Source: Oscillospiraceae bacterium (lineage in GTDB: Bacteria; Bacillota; Clostridia; Oscillospirales; Ruminococcaceae). From it: a stretch of 57,608 nucleotides of DNA. The translations under genes and the position numbers were made by a program. The stretch covers positions 104,178-161,785 of the forward strand of contig JAFTXQ010000016.1 of NCBI GenBank assembly GCA_017461565.1, written 5' to 3'. Below, piece by piece: positions 1 to 9,224 of this stretch; the stretch's first letter is position 1; every line of letters begins with the position of its first letter. The notes beneath the pieces were generated by a model, which did not search any database, was not told the DNA's origin, and saw only the letters and a program-made list of their open reading frames with translations.

Positions 1-2
1 AT

Positions 3-683
3 GCGTTTTGCATGATAACCGTTGGCGGTGACGGAACGATACTCCATTGGGGAAAGCTTGCAGCGAAGCACGGAATACCTTTGCTTGGCGTAAACCGTGG
101 CAGGCTCGGGTTTATGGCCACGCTGGAGCCATCTGATATCGGACTGATTCCACAGATGCTCAATAGCAGGCTTAATGTCAGCCGTCGCATGATAATGACC
201 GTGGAGATACACCGTGCAGACGGCGGCTGTGAGACGAGACAGGCGCTTAATGACGTGGTCGTGGAGCGTGACCGTTGTTCAAAGCTGCCTGAATTCCGTA
301 TCTTCTGCGGTGACAGCGAGGTGTCAAAGCTTCAGGCAGACGGCGTTATATTCAGCACTCCGACAGGCTCTACGGCTTATGCGCTTTCGGCGGGAGGTGC
401 AATAATAGCACCCGATATGGAGTGCATAGAATGTACTCCGCTTTGCCCGCACACGTTGTTTTCACGTCCTATGATATTCACTGCCGACAAGAGCATTACA
501 CTGCGGAGTATCGCATATCAGGACAGTGTGGTGACGATAAGTGTGGACGGCGAGCGTGGCATACCGTTTGCCGACGGCGACTCGCTGGTGCTTTACCGAT
601 ACGATAAAAAGCTTGAGCTCATAGAGGGCGGCGAGGGATTCTTCGGCGCCGTAAGAAACAAGCTTATGACACCCTTGAAATAA
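3..683 (+). CDS. nadK: NAD kinase, 5' end outside the window
   Basis: ATP-dependent NAD kinase, which phosphorylates NAD+ to NADP+ in the cytoplasm. The reading frame is open from base 3, before the first ATG at 12, so the N-terminal part lies outside the window. The visible part starts at the GGDGT nucleotide-binding motif and continues with the LNDVVVERD segment (the family's N-E/D motif) and TPTGSTAYALSAGG, both typical of the PpnK fold. It is followed 26 bp later by argR and then recN, a gene order conserved in Firmicutes, usually behind tlyA. The family call is firm; only the true start is unseen. Confidence 0.95.
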   Translation, partial: AFCMITVGGDGTILHWGKLAAKHGIPLLGVNRGRLGFMATLEPSDIGLIPQMLNSRLNVSRRMIMTVEIHRADGGCETRQALNDVVVERDRCSKLPEFRIFCGDSEVSKLQADGVIFSTPTGSTAYALSAGGAIIAPDMECIECTPLCPHTLFSRPMIFTADKSITLRSIAYQDSVVTISVDGERGIPFADGDSLVLYRYDKKLELIEGGEGFFGAVRNKLMTPLK

Positions 684-709
684 CGATATTTTGAAAGGCG
701 GTGTGCTGT

Positions 710-1159
710 GTGGATAAAAGACAGCGCCAGGCGGCGATATTGTCTATCATCTCTGAAAATGAGGTGGAGACCCAGCAGGAGCTTCAGATACGACTTAAGC
801 AGGCAGGCTTCCGTGTGACGCAGGCGACCGTTTCACGTGATATGAGGGAGCTTAAGATAACAAAGGGAATGTCGGAAAACGGGATAAACTGCTATTTTTC
901 TGAGGCGATGGGAAAAACTCCTGAGTACAATAGCCTGTTTGCACAGGCGGCGTTGTCTCTGGACTACGCCATGAATACCGTTGTTATAAAGTGTCGCAGC
1001 GGTCTTGCAAATGCGGCGTGCGCAGTGCTAGATGAGCAGAAATTCGGCTTTGTGGTGGGCACCATAGCTGGCGACGACACGATATTTGTGCTGACTCGTT
1101 CCGAGAACCATGCGGTACAGCTTATATCACAGCTGAAAAAAATGATGAAGAATAACTAA
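710..1159 (+). CDS. argR: Arginine repressor ArgR
   Basis: Arginine-responsive repressor/activator of arginine metabolism; a hexamer binding ARG-box operators. The N-terminal winged helix contains TQATVSRDMRELKI, the recognition-helix region of the family. The C-terminal oligomerisation and arginine-binding domain contains GTIAGDDTIFVL. The frame is open from a GTG at 701, but the AAAGGCGG ribosome binding site (about 694-700) would touch that codon. The GTG at 710 (MDKRQRQAAIL...) has a usable spacing of about 9 bases and gives 149 residues, normal for ArgR. It lies between nadK and recN and is probably cotranscribed with them. Confidence 0.93.
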   Translation: MDKRQRQAAILSIISENEVETQQELQIRLKQAGFRVTQATVSRDMRELKITKGMSENGINCYFSEAMGKTPEYNSLFAQAALSLDYAMNTVVIKCRSGLANAACAVLDEQKFGFVVGTIAGDDTIFVLTRSENHAVQLISQLKKMMKNN

Positions 1160-1172
1160 GGAGGGACGTCAC

Positions 1173-2834
1173 TTGCTCCGTGAATTAGCAATAGAAAATC
1201 TTGCTGTAATTGAAAAAGCGTCGGCGCAGTTTGGCGGAAACTTCAACGTGTTCACAGGCGAGACAGGCGCAGGAAAAAGTATACTTATCGGCGGTATAAA
1301 CGCTATTCTGGGACAGCGCACCAACAAGGATATAGTGCGTACGGGTTCGGCCAAGGCTGTTATAACGGCGCTTTTTGATGATATTCCGCAGTCTGTTACG
1401 GACAAGCTGGCGGAGATGGGGTTTGCGGCTGAAGACGGCGAGCTTATGCTTATGCGAGAGATATCGGCTGACGGAAAAAGCTCCGCAAGGATAAATGGCA
1501 GGACAGCTACTGCTGCCATGCTGAGAGAGATCGGTTCAATGCTTGTGGATGTCCACGGGCAGCATGAGAACAGGATACTTATGTCCGCTGATAATCAGCG
1601 TGATATTCTCGACAGCTACGGCGGTATAGCAGAAGTGCTTTCTGAGTATCGTGAAAAATTCCGAAGCTTTTCTCAGGTTTCAAAACGCATAAGCAAGCTC
1701 AGAAGCGAGGACGAGACACGTTCCCTTAAAATTGCACGGCTTACTGCCATTGTTGAGGAGTTGGAGGCGCTGGATATCTCAAAAGGAGAGGGTGAAGCTC
1801 TTGAAGCGGAGCTTGCAAAGTGCCGCAACTTTGTAAAGATACAATCGGCACTTTATTCGGCGTACAACAGCTTCAATGGCGAAGAGACTGCGGGTGCGCT
1901 GGATCAGCTTCGTCGTGCTATGAACACGCTTAACTCGGTATCTTCATTTATGCCTGAAGCAGACGCTCTTGCAAAACGCATAGAGGATCTATTGCCTGAA
2001 GCAGAAGACATCGCTGCGGAGATAGCTTCTCACACGAATGATGACAGCGGAGCGGCAAGAGAAGCTGCGCTTGAGGACAGAGTTTCTGCTCTAAAGCACG
2101 CAAAGCGCAGATACAATATGGACGCAGATCAGCTTGTGGATTATCTTGACGAGTGCCGTAGCGAGCTTATGGAGCTTGACGGCGCAGACAGCGAGATAGA
2201 AGATCTTCTGATAAAAAAACACGACCTCGGCGAGGAGGTCAAAAGGGCAGCGGAAGAGATAACAACGCTGCGCACCAAGGCTGCGGCAAGATTGTCCGAG
2301 GAGATATGTGAGCAGCTTAAATTCCTTGATATGCCCAATGTACGCATAATTATTTCTGTCAGCCGTGACAAGGTGACGATAAACGGCATGGACTCGGTGG
2401 AGATGCTGATATCGGCAAACGCAGGTGAGGCGCCGAAGCCCATCAGCAGGATAGCCAGCGGTGGTGAGCTTTCACGTATAATGCTGGCGATAAAGAGCGT
2501 GCTTGCCGACAATGACGACATCCCCACTCTTATTTTCGACGAGGTCGATGCGGGAATAAGTGGCAGGGCGGCACAGAAGGTCGGAATAAAGCTTGCACAG
2601 ACCGCACGTAAAAGACAGGTCCTGTGCATAACCCATCTTGCACAGATAGCTTCGCAGGCGGATCATCATTTGCTTATTGAAAAGAATACACAGGGCGAAC
2701 GCACCTTTACACGTATTGAGATTCTTGATTTTGAAGGCAGGCGTGCAGAGCTTGCCCGTATCATTGACGGTGAAGGCAGCAGCGAGAGCAGTTTACAGGC
2801 GGCCGAGGAGATGCTACGCAGAAACGTACAATAA
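1173..2834 (+). CDS. recN: DNA repair ATPase RecN
   Basis: SMC-like ATPase acting early in double-strand break repair. It has the Walker A motif GETGAGKS near the N-terminus, a long helical coiled-coil middle, the ABC signature SGGELSRIMLAI and the Walker B segment LIFDEVDAGISG near the C-terminus. Its 553 residues are the usual length. Translation starts at a TTG 8 bases after the GGAGGG site at 1160-1165. It is the third gene of the nadK-argR-recN operon. No LexA box can be judged because the operon promoter is outside the window. Confidence 0.96.
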   Translation: MLRELAIENLAVIEKASAQFGGNFNVFTGETGAGKSILIGGINAILGQRTNKDIVRTGSAKAVITALFDDIPQSVTDKLAEMGFAAEDGELMLMREISADGKSSARINGRTATAAMLREIGSMLVDVHGQHENRILMSADNQRDILDSYGGIAEVLSEYREKFRSFSQVSKRISKLRSEDETRSLKIARLTAIVEELEALDISKGEGEALEAELAKCRNFVKIQSALYSAYNSFNGEETAGALDQLRRAMNTLNSVSSFMPEADALAKRIEDLLPEAEDIAAEIASHTNDDSGAAREAALEDRVSALKHAKRRYNMDADQLVDYLDECRSELMELDGADSEIEDLLIKKHDLGEEVKRAAEEITTLRTKAAARLSEEICEQLKFLDMPNVRIIISVSRDKVTINGMDSVEMLISANAGEAPKPISRIASGGELSRIMLAIKSVLADNDDIPTLIFDEVDAGISGRAAQKVGIKLAQTARKRQVLCITHLAQIASQADHHLLIEKNTQGERTFTRIEILDFEGRRAELARIIDGEGSSESSLQAAEEMLRRNVQ

Positions 2835-2844
2835 AATGTTTGAT

Positions 2845-2864
2845 CCCCTGCCATGCGGCAGGGG
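2845..2864 (+). terminator. GC hairpin after recN
   Basis: An 8-bp perfect stem (CCCCTGCC / GGCAGGGG) with a 4-base loop lies 10 bases after the recN stop. No clear T-run follows, so it may be a weak terminator or only an mRNA 3'-end hairpin. The remaining 320 bp up to the next gene are AT-rich and contain only the promoter at 3002-3030. Confidence 0.45.
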
Positions 2865-3001
2865 ACTGATATTTGACATGATCGCACTAAAAACTTCGTT
2901 TTACATGATATATATTCATTGAGGTTTGTACAGAGATTATATTGGATATTTGCGCTTACGTATTATATTTAAGTAGCGCTATTTAGGGTCGTTTCTGTTT
3001 A

Positions 3002-3030
3002 TTGACAATAGCGCTGAAAAATGATATAAT
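3002..3030 (+). promoter_or_regulatory. Sigma-A promoter of the LicD-like gene
   Basis: Consensus -35 TTGACA (3002-3007) and -10 TATAAT (3025-3030) are separated by 17 bp, about 125 bp before the start codon at 3155. The gene is therefore transcribed separately from recN. Confidence 0.85.
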
Positions 3031-3154
3031 ATTAAAATGTCAATTAGTAATCAACACTGACAGAGATGTTTTTATGAGCGATAGTTTTGTTATTGATAAG
3101 GATCTATAATTTGACGGTGTTTTGTCTTAAAATCAACAGCGAGGAAAATTTTCG

Positions 3155-4303
3155 ATGAGTAATGTACTTTCTAAGATCGTGGTTAGTATAAAAAACAGGA
3201 CTTTTTTTGCGAAAGTCAAAAAAAAGTTGAAGCAAATATTTAACAAGAATAATAGTACATCAGATTCGGAACTCGCAGCATTATATGCTAAGACTGAGGA
3301 TTTGTCTCTGCAAATACAGTCGTTGACTTCTCAGTTGGATGGTGTCAAAAAATCGTTAAGTATAATGCAGAATAATGTCGCTGCAACAGTTGCAAAAAGT
3401 CAGACGATGATGTGGCAGTGCTTTGTCGAAGAAGGAGAAACAAACATAGAGGCAAGGAAAAGGTTTTTTCGCACTCTGCCACCTGCTGTCGGCACTGTCA
3501 GGTATGTCCAGACCGCAGTGCTCATTTTAATGAAGCAGTTGGATAGGATATGCTGGGAGAACGGTCTTATCTATTGGCTGGATTTCGATACGTTGCTCGG
3601 AGCCATAAGGCATAAGGGTTTTGTTCCGTGGGTATGCGACGCTACGATAGGTATGCCCCGTCCGGATGCGGATAAACTTGTGAAGTTACTGTCGCACGAT
3701 CAGGATATATGTGCGGAAGATGAATATACTGTTGTGGACGGTATATTCCGCCGCAGGCTTCAGGTGCGATACAGAAACATCGAAAGCGGAAATCAGTTCT
3801 TTTGTGTCAATATACATCTTTTTGATTATTGCCGTGATGATAGTATGGCTTTGTGGAACAAGCACATTACGCTGAGGAAGGCGTTTAATACGGAATTTGA
3901 CCGCCTCAGCAAGTCCAAGACATTGATATCTCAGGCTAACAGTCACGAAAAGTGTTTGGCTCTATTTAAGGCGCATAAAACAAAGAATGACAAAGCAATC
4001 GGTATCTCACAGGTCCCTGCTCCGTATGTCATAAGCGCATTTGACAATCCGGCAGTCGGAGACGCTGTGAAATACTGTTACAGAATAGCAGATATGTTCC
4101 CTCTGGAAAATATATCGTTTGAGGGTTATAATTTTCAGGCTCCTGTATGCCCTGAAAAATTCATCCTGAAGCAATATATGGATATGTATGATATTCCTGA
4201 CGATATGTTGCCTGATATCGATCGTGAAAAAAACAATGAGATATATCAGGGATTGGAGTATATTTTTGATAAGTATCACGTTAATATAGAGAATATTAAA
4301 TAG
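3155..4303 (+). CDS. LicD-family-like protein with a degenerate metal motif
   Basis: LicD proteins transfer phosphocholine or similar groups to surface glycans and belong to the nucleotidyltransferase fold. Residues about 40-80 look like a coiled coil (LSLQIQSLTSQLDGVKKSL). The central LicD core is clear: YWLDFDTLLGAIRHKGFVPW followed by IGMPRPDADKL. However, the usual WDDDID metal-binding run reads WVCDAT here, so three of its four aspartates are missing. The protein may be inactive, bind another substrate or scaffold partners. The ATG has a GAGG site at 3141-3144. It has its own promoter and begins the AT-rich glycan segment. No LicD partner for choline uptake is nearby. Confidence 0.75.
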   Translation: MSNVLSKIVVSIKNRTFFAKVKKKLKQIFNKNNSTSDSELAALYAKTEDLSLQIQSLTSQLDGVKKSLSIMQNNVAATVAKSQTMMWQCFVEEGETNIEARKRFFRTLPPAVGTVRYVQTAVLILMKQLDRICWENGLIYWLDFDTLLGAIRHKGFVPWVCDATIGMPRPDADKLVKLLSHDQDICAEDEYTVVDGIFRRRLQVRYRNIESGNQFFCVNIHLFDYCRDDSMALWNKHITLRKAFNTEFDRLSKSKTLISQANSHEKCLALFKAHKTKNDKAIGISQVPAPYVISAFDNPAVGDAVKYCYRIADMFPLENISFEGYNFQAPVCPEKFILKQYMDMYDIPDDMLPDIDREKNNEIYQGLEYIFDKYHVNIENIK

Positions 4304-4591
4304 ATCTCATATCGTGTGGACAGAAGCTTGAGTAACACATCAGGTTTTTGATCGTTATCAGTCAGAGATGCTCATGCGTGCAAAGGTAATATGTACTGTT
4401 GATGTGCAGCGAGTTCGTTTTGACTATCCGATGATGGTGCGTTGCCGTTTTCATGGGTCTGATCTGATGAAGAAGCGGTTCGGTAAATAATGCCTGATTG
4501 TTACATGGATGCAGGCATAGAAATGTGGCTTGTCTGGGACTGTATCACAGCAGACTTGTTTTGTTTGCAGCTTTTGGTGAAGGAAGATTTA

Positions 4592-4620
4592 TTGACAGAA
4601 TATAATTATTATGATACAAT
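4592..4620 (+). promoter_or_regulatory. Sigma-A promoter of the polysaccharide exporter operon
   Basis: TTGACA (4592-4597) and TACAAT (4615-4620), 17-bp spacer, about 40 bp before the permease start. It lies in a 358-bp gap (4304-4661) in which I see no other gene; a short frame at 4490-4699 runs through this promoter and is not supported. Confidence 0.8.
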
Positions 4621-4661
4621 AAACTGTTATATAAGATATAAAAAGAAGGTCGTGCAGCATT

Positions 4662-5429
4662 ATGGTACAGAAAATCAAACGTTATCGTTTTTTGTTTGAA
4701 GAACTGGTGAAGCGTGATTTCACCAGAAAATATAAACGTACTACATTAGGTGTAATATGGAGCGCTCTTTCGCCGCTGATGACGCTGGGTGTTATGGCAT
4801 TGGTGTTTACTCAGTTTTTTGGAAGAAGTACTCCGCATTATGTTGTATACCTTTTTTGCGGAAATATAGTATTTGGTTTTTTCAGAGAATCCACAAGTGC
4901 CGGCATGACTGTGCTATGGGATAATGCAGGTATTTTTTCTAAAGTAAATGTACCGAAATATATGTTTTTGTTCTCCAAGAATGTTTCAACATTGCTTACC
5001 TTTGGTATCAATATAGTGATTTTGTTTGTTTTTGTGTTGGTTGATGGGTTAGCATTCACGTGGAAGTATTTTTTGCTTTTGTATCCTGTTTTATTTCTCA
5101 GCATTTTAAATCTCGGAATGGGATTTATATTGTCGGCGTTGTTCCTGAGATTCAGGGATCTGCAGTATCTTTATGGTGTGTTTACTAATTTGCTGATGTA
5201 TGTTTCGGCTATATTTTATTCGGTGGATTCTTACCCTGAAGAGATACAAAAGCTTTTCCTCATCAATCCTGTTTATGACTGCATCAAGTATTTCAGGACT
5301 ATCATAATCGATGACGCTATACCTTCATTGGAGCTTCATGTTATCATTTTTGCGTATGCAATTATTGCATTTGGCATTGGTGCATTGGTTTATAAAACAC
5401 AGAACTATAAATTTTTATATTATATATAA
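4662..5429 (+). CDS. Polysaccharide/teichoic acid ABC exporter, permease subunit
   Basis: ABC-2 type membrane subunit of the Wzm/TagG family, exporting a lipid-linked glycan across the cytoplasmic membrane. The N-terminus RDFTRKYKRTTLGVIWSALSPL is the amphipathic family start, followed by about six hydrophobic segments in 255 residues, the normal length. The next gene encodes the matching ATPase; the stop codon lies just before its ribosome binding site. An AGAAGG site precedes the ATG by 12 bases. Context supports a surface-glycan role, but the transported polymer cannot be told from sequence. Confidence 0.88.
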   Translation: MVQKIKRYRFLFEELVKRDFTRKYKRTTLGVIWSALSPLMTLGVMALVFTQFFGRSTPHYVVYLFCGNIVFGFFRESTSAGMTVLWDNAGIFSKVNVPKYMFLFSKNVSTLLTFGINIVILFVFVLVDGLAFTWKYFLLLYPVLFLSILNLGMGFILSALFLRFRDLQYLYGVFTNLLMYVSAIFYSVDSYPEEIQKLFLINPVYDCIKYFRTIIIDDAIPSLELHVIIFAYAIIAFGIGALVYKTQNYKFLYYI

Positions 5430-5440
5430 TGAGGCAATGT

Positions 5441-6211
5441 ATGGGTAAAAGTATTATTGAAGTTAAAGATGTTTCGGTGGCATATATTGTCGGCGATTTA
5501 AGAAATATCGGTCTGAAAGAGTACGTCATGAAAAAACTCACCGGTAAATACAAGACCAATACGTTCATGGCAGTGGATCATGTTTCGTTCAGCCTTGAAC
5601 AGGGAGATATGCTGGGTATCGTCGGCAAAAACGGTGCAGGAAAATCAACATTGCTTAAAGTGATAACACAGATAATGGTACCTTCAACAGGGTATGTCAA
5701 GGTCAACGGTAAAATTGCTGCGTTGCTTGAGCTGGCAAGCGGCTTTGACAATGAACTCAATCTTAAAGAAAACGCCTATCTGCGAGGCGCAATGCTGGGA
5801 TATACAAGAGAATATATGAATCAAAAGTATCCTGAGATCCTTGAGTTTTCAGAGCTTCAGGAATTTGAGCAGTCACCGCTGAAGGTCCTTTCGTCGGGAA
5901 TGAAAGCCAAATTCGCCTTTGCGCTGGCAAGCATGGTTGAGCCTGAGATACTGATACTTGATGAGGTGCTTGCTGTCGGTGATGGTGCATTCAGGAAAAA
6001 AAGTGAACAAAAAATGTATGAGATCATTGAAAACGGCAAGGTTACTATATTGGTTTCTCATTCTGTAGCACAGATCAGAAGGATGTGCAACAAAGTGCTC
6101 TGGCTTGATCATGGCAAACAGATCGCCTTTGGGGAAAGCAAAGAAATATGCGATTTATATGAGGAGTTTTTGAAAACAGGTATTCTTCCTGATATTCACC
6201 CCAAGAGTTAG
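5441..6211 (+). CDS. Polysaccharide/teichoic acid ABC exporter, ATP-binding subunit
   Basis: ATPase of the Wzt/TagH family powering the preceding permease. It has Walker A GKNGAGKST, signature LSSGMKAK and Walker B EILILDEVLAVGDG. The frame is open from an ATG at 5429 that overlaps the permease stop, but the ATG at 5441 (MGKSIIEVKD) has a GAGG site 6 bases upstream and fits the family start, giving 256 residues. The protein ends soon after the nucleotide-binding domain, so it lacks the C-terminal carbohydrate-binding domain of long Wzt proteins and resembles a short TagH-like form. A strong terminator overlaps its stop codon. Confidence 0.88.
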   Translation: MGKSIIEVKDVSVAYIVGDLRNIGLKEYVMKKLTGKYKTNTFMAVDHVSFSLEQGDMLGIVGKNGAGKSTLLKVITQIMVPSTGYVKVNGKIAALLELASGFDNELNLKENAYLRGAMLGYTREYMNQKYPEILEFSELQEFEQSPLKVLSSGMKAKFAFALASMVEPEILILDEVLAVGDGAFRKKSEQKMYEIIENGKVTILVSHSVAQIRRMCNKVLWLDHGKQIAFGESKEICDLYEEFLKTGILPDIHPKS

Positions 6212-6235
6212 TTCTTTCGGGGTGAATTGTTTTAT
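6195..6235 (+). terminator. Intrinsic terminator of the exporter operon
   Basis: Stem TTCACCCC (6195-6202) / GGGGTGAA (6219-6226), followed by TTGTTTTATT. The 5' arm overlaps the end of the ATPase gene. Confidence 0.8.
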
Positions 6236-6322
6236 TATAAAAGCTTGTTCTGCTGAGGGATCGTGATATAAGCTTTATGCGAAAAACTGAGCATATTCAT
6301 TAACAGAGATCAGAGTGAAGAT

Positions 6323-6367
6323 GACAAGACACTGATAAGTTCGGATGTCATGTAAAGTTGTCTTGTC
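6323..6367 (+). other. Long-loop hairpin before the multidomain gene
   Basis: GACAAGACA (6323-6331) and TGTCTTGTC (6359-6367) are perfect 9-base inverted repeats with a 27-base spacer, ending about 30 bases before the start codon at 6398. It may be a 5'-leader structure or an operator. I see no clear sigma-A promoter between 6236 and 6397. Confidence 0.4.
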
Positions 6368-6397
6368 TTCGTTTCAGAAACATGGAGTATAGTAGTT

Positions 6398-9133
6398 ATG
6401 GGTACAAAAGTTTTGCCCGCTCTTCCTGATGCAGCGTGTACAGGATGCGGCGGATGTATCAGCGCCTGCCCGAAAGATGCGGTAACATTTGCCGAGGATA
6501 AAGATGGATTCTGGCATGCTTGCGTGTCGGATGAGTTGTGTATAGGGTGTAAAAAGTGCGAGAAAATATGCCCTGTTATATCGTATGATAATACAAATCA
6601 GAATCCTGAGTGCTTTGCTTTTAAGGGGCCTGATAAAACACGTATGATCAGCTCATCGGGCGGCCTTTTCTCAATGGCGGCAAAGGCAATGCTTGGAATG
6701 AAAGGCGTGGTAGTAGGTGCCGCCTTTGATGACGATATGAAGCTTGCGCTTAAGATAGCACGAAACAAGGAAGAGCTGGCACCAATGCGTGGCTCAAAAT
6801 ATGTGCAGAGCGATCCTGAGCTTATCTATCGTGATGTGATGAAGCTTTTGAAGCAGGGCACGCCGGTCTTGTTCACGGGCTGTCCGTGTCAGGTCGCAGC
6901 AATGAAAAACATGGCAGGCGATAACGAACTGTTGTATACTATCGACCTAGTGTGTCATGGAGTACCGTCGCAGAATATGATGCATCGTTATCTGAAAGAA
7001 AACTTTCCTGACAAAACCGTTACGGATATACGTTTCAGAGATAAGAAAAACGGCTGGCTGGCGACACATATCAATGTTGATTTTGATGACGGCACGGCTT
7101 ATCATGGGCAGCTGAAGACAAAAGATCCGTATGAGATCATTTTCCAGCGCAACTATGCACTGAGGCAGTCCTGCCACGATTGTAAGTTTTCCCAATTCCC
7201 TCGGGTCGGTGATATTTCGATGGGCGATTTCTGGGGAGTTGATAAGTTAGACGCATCGTTGACCGACGGCAAGGGAACGTCAATGGTACTGATAAACAGT
7301 AAAAAGGGAAAAGAGTTCTTCGAGAAGGTCTCCCGTAAAGCTGTTGTTGACAGATTAGAGCCTGATGTTCTTAACAAAGTACCTAACAGATTAAAGGCGA
7401 AATATCCGCCCCATCCGGGCCGTGAACGTTTTCTGGCACTGCTTGAAAAAGGGGAAACTATTGAAGGAGCGATCGATATTATAGATAACAATTTTCATGA
7501 TGTAGGCATCGTAGGTATCCATACCGTAGGAAATTTTGGTGGTGCCCTGACTTACTATGCGTTGTATAAGACGATATGCGATATGGGTTTTTCTGCTCTG
7601 ATGATAGAGCGTCCAAGGGATTGCAGCCACAAGCCGGGGATTACTAAGATATATCATAAGGATCCGTATCCCGAATATGACGTATCAAAGTTTTATCCTA
7701 ACAAACAGTCTATGAAGGAATTGAATTCACTGTGCGGTCAGTTTGTTGTAGGTTCGGATCAGTTGTTTAATGATCTGCTATACAATAACTTCGGTCGCTG
7801 GTGCACGCTCGACTGGGTAAACGACAATAAAAGGAAAACGGCATACGCAGCTTCTTTCGGTCATGATCATATCTGGAGTCCTGAAGAAACACGTGCTGAA
7901 ATGGCACATTTCATGAGAAAATTTGATGCCTTTTCTGTACGTGAGCAGAGTGGCGTGAGGTTGTGCCGTGAAGAATTCGGGGTTGAAGCCGAATGGGTGC
8001 TGGATCCGATTTTCCTGTGCGACAGCAAGCATTACGAAGAACTTGCCGAGAATTCCGTGTTACCTGTCAAAAACAGATATATCGGCGCTTATATACTTGA
8101 TCCCAGCAAGGATAAGAGTGATATATTGAAATATCTTTCAAGAAAGCTTGGAGTCACTACAAGCATTTATAGCGAAATGGCAAATGTGACAAATATTATG
8201 GCTGATTTTGAGCTTCCTGTAAATTCAGAGGGTATGATAGAGGATCGTCTTGCCAATATTCGTCATTCTGATCTTTTCGTTGCCGATTCGTTTCATGGTA
8301 TCTGTCTGGCTATCATAATGCGTAAGAACTTCATTGCCATCAACAATCCCAGACGAGGACAGGAGCGTTTTACATCGATACTTGGCAAGTTAGGCCTTGA
8401 GAATCGTCTTATTACCGATCTGGCTCAGCTGAGGGAAAGAGAAACAGAGCTCCTTGAACCTGTCAATTATGACGAGGTCTACAAGAAGCTGGATGCCGAA
8501 CGTGTCCGCAGCAGGCAATGGCTGTATGAAAGTCTTAGTAATACAACGAAAAAGTCGTATTCAACTTATGATATCCTGATGAGAAGGATCGATGAATTAT
8601 CAGGCGCAGTATCACGACTTACAAGGGATAATGCGGCATTAAGACGGAAACTTCAGCGCCTTGAGCTTTATTCCGGTTTTTCACTGGCGGCGATCGATTC
8701 TCTTGAAGAATATCTGAAGCTTCTGGAAAAGGAGCTTGACAGCTATATAATCGCCGTGGCTGTAAAGGACACGCCCGGCATCTGCTATAATGCTTCTGTC
8801 TTTCGGCTGATGAATAAGCTTGGATTCTGTACGGATCTTACAAACAAGCATCTGTACGGATATGCTGCTATCTCTGATGCGGGTGTGTTATTGGCTGAAA
8901 AGACCGAATATAATAAAGGCGTTGTAGCCGAGGCATTGTTGCAGGACGCTCATATTAAAGCTGTAAGCAACCCTGCGAAAGCAGGAAATACTGCTAAGAT
9001 CATGGTTGACGGTATTGATCATGCTATCAATCAGCGTGGATTGAACATTGTAGTCTATGATAAGACAAAGCAATGTGTGTGCGACAGTGTGTGCTTTGAT
9101 ACTCATATCAAAACCTTCAATTGCACCCGTTGA
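6398..9133 (+). CDS. Fusion: ferredoxin/FrhB-like domain, polysaccharide pyruvyl transferase, ILEI-like C-terminus
   Basis: A 911-residue cytoplasmic protein. Residues 14-24 and 48-58 are two 4Fe-4S motifs (CTGCGGCISAC; CIGCKKCEKIC). A coenzyme F420 hydrogenase beta-subunit-like (FrhB) region follows to about 330 (MRGSKYVQSD, FTGCPCQVAAMKN, GDISMGDFWG). A polysaccharide pyruvyl transferase domain spans about 365-650 (VGNFGGALTYYALYKT, ADSFHGICLAIIM). A coiled coil lies near 725-755. The last 150 residues resemble the ILEI/FAM3 fold but with its segments in exchanged order: the YLKLLEKELDSYIIAVAVKD part precedes RGLNIVVYD...DSVCFDTH. FrhB and pyruvyl transferase fusions are known in clostridial capsule loci. 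The substrate is unknown. A GGAG site lies 10 bases before the ATG. Confidence 0.85.
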   Translation: MGTKVLPALPDAACTGCGGCISACPKDAVTFAEDKDGFWHACVSDELCIGCKKCEKICPVISYDNTNQNPECFAFKGPDKTRMISSSGGLFSMAAKAMLGMKGVVVGAAFDDDMKLALKIARNKEELAPMRGSKYVQSDPELIYRDVMKLLKQGTPVLFTGCPCQVAAMKNMAGDNELLYTIDLVCHGVPSQNMMHRYLKENFPDKTVTDIRFRDKKNGWLATHINVDFDDGTAYHGQLKTKDPYEIIFQRNYALRQSCHDCKFSQFPRVGDISMGDFWGVDKLDASLTDGKGTSMVLINSKKGKEFFEKVSRKAVVDRLEPDVLNKVPNRLKAKYPPHPGRERFLALLEKGETIEGAIDIIDNNFHDVGIVGIHTVGNFGGALTYYALYKTICDMGFSALMIERPRDCSHKPGITKIYHKDPYPEYDVSKFYPNKQSMKELNSLCGQFVVGSDQLFNDLLYNNFGRWCTLDWVNDNKRKTAYAASFGHDHIWSPEETRAEMAHFMRKFDAFSVREQSGVRLCREEFGVEAEWVLDPIFLCDSKHYEELAENSVLPVKNRYIGAYILDPSKDKSDILKYLSRKLGVTTSIYSEMANVTNIMADFELPVNSEGMIEDRLANIRHSDLFVADSFHGICLAIIMRKNFIAINNPRRGQERFTSILGKLGLENRLITDLAQLRERETELLEPVNYDEVYKKLDAERVRSRQWLYESLSNTTKKSYSTYDILMRRIDELSGAVSRLTRDNAALRRKLQRLELYSGFSLAAIDSLEEYLKLLEKELDSYIIAVAVKDTPGICYNASVFRLMNKLGFCTDLTNKHLYGYAAISDAGVLLAEKTEYNKGVVAEALLQDAHIKAVSNPAKAGNTAKIMVDGIDHAINQRGLNIVVYDKTKQCVCDSVCFDTHIKTFNCTR

Positions 9134-9224
9134 TGAGCAGAGGCTCTTAATTTCGGGGTGTATTAGCTTTAAAGATCAAGCTCAGGCATTTTGATATGGC
9201 GATAACGCCTGATAATAAGACAAT

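Noticed and set aside
4490-4699. A 69-codon frame before the exporter permease
   Set aside because: It runs through a consensus promoter and the permease start and has no ribosome site.
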